In this document: in pieces, positions 63,043 to 64,000 of the stretch | How the letters are laid out: every line of letters starts with the position of its first letter | Position numbering within the stretch: position 1 is the first letter of the stretch | DNA from: Planctomycetota bacterium | Lineage (GTDB): Bacteria > Planctomycetota > Phycisphaerae > SM23-33 | Direction of reading: 5' to 3' | Assembly: GCA_009908915.1 (NCBI GenBank) | Contig: JAAAOJ010000005.1 | Location: 1-64,000, forward strand | Length of the DNA stretch: 64,000 bases | Position numbers and translations under genes: made by a program | The notes under the pieces: generated by a model | What the model was told of the DNA's origin: nothing | Databases searched by the model: none | The model's input: the letters and a program-made list of their open reading frames with translations, nothing else

Positions 63043-64000
63043 TCACATTTTCTTCGGGCTTTGCTCGCGGCCGGGCCAGGTGAGCACGCCGCCGGTGTCG
63101 GCGGAGGTCGCCAGGGCGGCAAACTTGCCGACGGTCCCGTGCATGATGGGGCTGGGCACGGGCTTGTAGGTCTTGCGGCGTCTGGCAAACTCGGTCTTGG
63201 AGACCTTGGCGTCCATCGTGCCGGCGAGGACGTCGATGGTGATCTCGTCGCCGTTCTTCAGCAGGCCGATCTCGCCACCGCCGGCCGCCTCCGGCGCGAC
63301 GTGGCCGATGCACAGGCCGGCCGTGCCGCCGGAGAAACGGCCGTCGGTAATCAGCGCGACCGACTCGCCGAGGCCGAGGCCCCTGATGTAGCTCGTGGGG
63401 GCCAGCATCTCCTGCATGCCGGGTCCGCCCTTGGGACCCTCGTTGCGGATGATGACCACGTGGCCGCTCTTGATCTCGCCGTTCAGGATGCCTTCGCAGG
63501 CGGCTTCCTGGCGTTCGAAGATAATCGCCTTGCCGGTGAACTCGTACATGCTGGCATCGACGCCGGCGAGCTTCACGACCGCGCCGTCGCGCGCGATATT
63601 GCCGTACAGCACAACCAGCCCGCCCTTCTTCGTGAAAGCGTTCTCGATCGGGCGAATGACGTCGTCCTTGTCGATAGGCTCGTTGTTGAGCGTCTTGAGC
63701 GTCTTGGGCGCCTCGCCGCGATACATCGCCTTAACGGCCGAGGTCTTGCGGCCGGTCGCCTTCCAGCCCTCGCGATAGATCTTCTTTGCGAGCTGGCAGA
63801 TTGTCTTGCTGCGGAGCGACCATGTCTCCAGGTTCTTCATCATCGTCTCACCGGTGACGGTCATGCAGTCGGTGTGGACGAGCGGCTTGTTCTTCGAGTT
63901 CTTCGAGGAATCCCACCAGAGCTGGCCGATGATCGTGTGAATGCCGCCCGCACGGTGACAATCCTGGATGTGGTAGATCTTGCCTTCCGGCGTGGACGAC
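63043..64000 (-). CDS. ilvD: Dihydroxy-acid dehydratase, C-terminal part (truncated by the window edge)
   Basis: Dehydrates dihydroxy-acids in valine, leucine and isoleucine synthesis. About 319 C-terminal residues are present. The sequence enters from the right with GKIYHIQDCHRAGGI, then TDCMTVTGETM, VRPIEN-type DDVIRPIENAFTKKGGLVVL, and the signature strands GPKGGPGMQEMLAPTSYIRG and ALITDGRFSGGT. It ends with GHVAPEAAGGGEIGLLKNGD. These match the IlvD/Edd family C-terminus, and the branched-chain version is favoured over phosphogluconate dehydratase. The reading frame is open to the window edge; the iron-sulfur cysteines of the N-terminal half lie outside. Confidence 0.93.
   Translation of the reverse strand, partial: SSTPEGKIYHIQDCHRAGGIHTIIGQLWWDSSKNSKNKPLVHTDCMTVTGETMMKNLETWSLRSKTICQLAKKIYREGWKATGRKTSAVKAMYRGEAPKTLKTLNNEPIDKDDVIRPIENAFTKKGGLVVLYGNIARDGAVVKLAGVDASMYEFTGKAIIFERQEAACEGILNGEIKSGHVVIIRNEGPKGGPGMQEMLAPTSYIRGLGLGESVALITDGRFSGGTAGLCIGHVAPEAAGGGEIGLLKNGDEITIDVLAGTMDAKVSKTEFARRRKTYKPVPSPIMHGTVGKFAALATSADTGGVLTWPGREQSPKKM

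Overview
The window reads as a chromosomal segment of a planctomycete, most likely class Phycisphaerae. This is inferred from the high GC content, an LEPR-XLL-type surface-protein N-terminus (LEQRLMLSGD), relics of sulfatase and glycoside-hydrolase genes, an LptD-like outer-membrane protein, a bacterial V-type ATPase operon with DUF2764, and a lysine/alanine-rich histone-H1-like protein. No plasmid, phage or CRISPR signatures are seen.

Layout. 1-3.1 kb: a frameshifted LamG surface protein, tRNA-Gly(CCC), a remnant that looks like a GH42 gene with its middle deleted, and an AT-rich gap with a sigma-54-type promoter. 3.2-9.2 kb (minus): a nitrogen-assimilation cluster amtB-glnK-glnN-glnA, with a canonical sigma-54 box ahead of amtB and a terminator after glnA. 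9.5-12.1 kb: small membrane protein, 5-formyl-THF cyclo-ligase, L,D-transpeptidase. 12.4-20.7 kb: V-type ATPase operon E-DUF2764-A-B-D-I-K with sodium-type ligands in the K ring. 20.8-24.7 kb: a segment bounded by inverted copies of a roughly 200-bp repeat, holding an esterase lipoprotein, the H1-like protein, an orphan ParA and VanZ. 24.8-31 kb: trpE, rplM-rpsI, argC, argJ and a possible 26-aa small protein. 31-36.4 kb: ligA, ndk-cupin, a PfkB kinase, an Rrf2 regulator. 36.4-41.2 kb: a minus-strand run of membrane protein, winged-helix regulator, CreD-like protein and glycosyltransferase, with a palindromic operator upstream. 41.3-46.3 kb: FMN-binding lipoprotein, DUF6485, PilZ, a flippase-like membrane protein, and a Ser/Thr kinase followed by a calcineurin-type phosphatase. 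46.4-59 kb: scpA, RidA-like protein, PQQ-propeller protein, rpsA, a radical SAM protein, small hypotheticals, an amidohydrolase-fold protein, a sulfatase remnant and an NAD-type isocitrate dehydrogenase. 59.3-64 kb: LptD-like protein and ilvD running off the right edge.

Most genes are ordinary housekeeping functions. The unusual content lies mainly in non-coding DNA: several families of dispersed palindromic or MITE-like repeats, two gene remnants that look like in-frame internal deletions, and an orphan sigma-54 promoter next to glnA. Protein-level points of note are PII lacking the uridylylated tyrosine, a predicted sodium V-ATPase, a probably leaderless orphan ParA, and a ScpA with a long acidic tail. 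Family calls are from sequence recognition only; no search was run.
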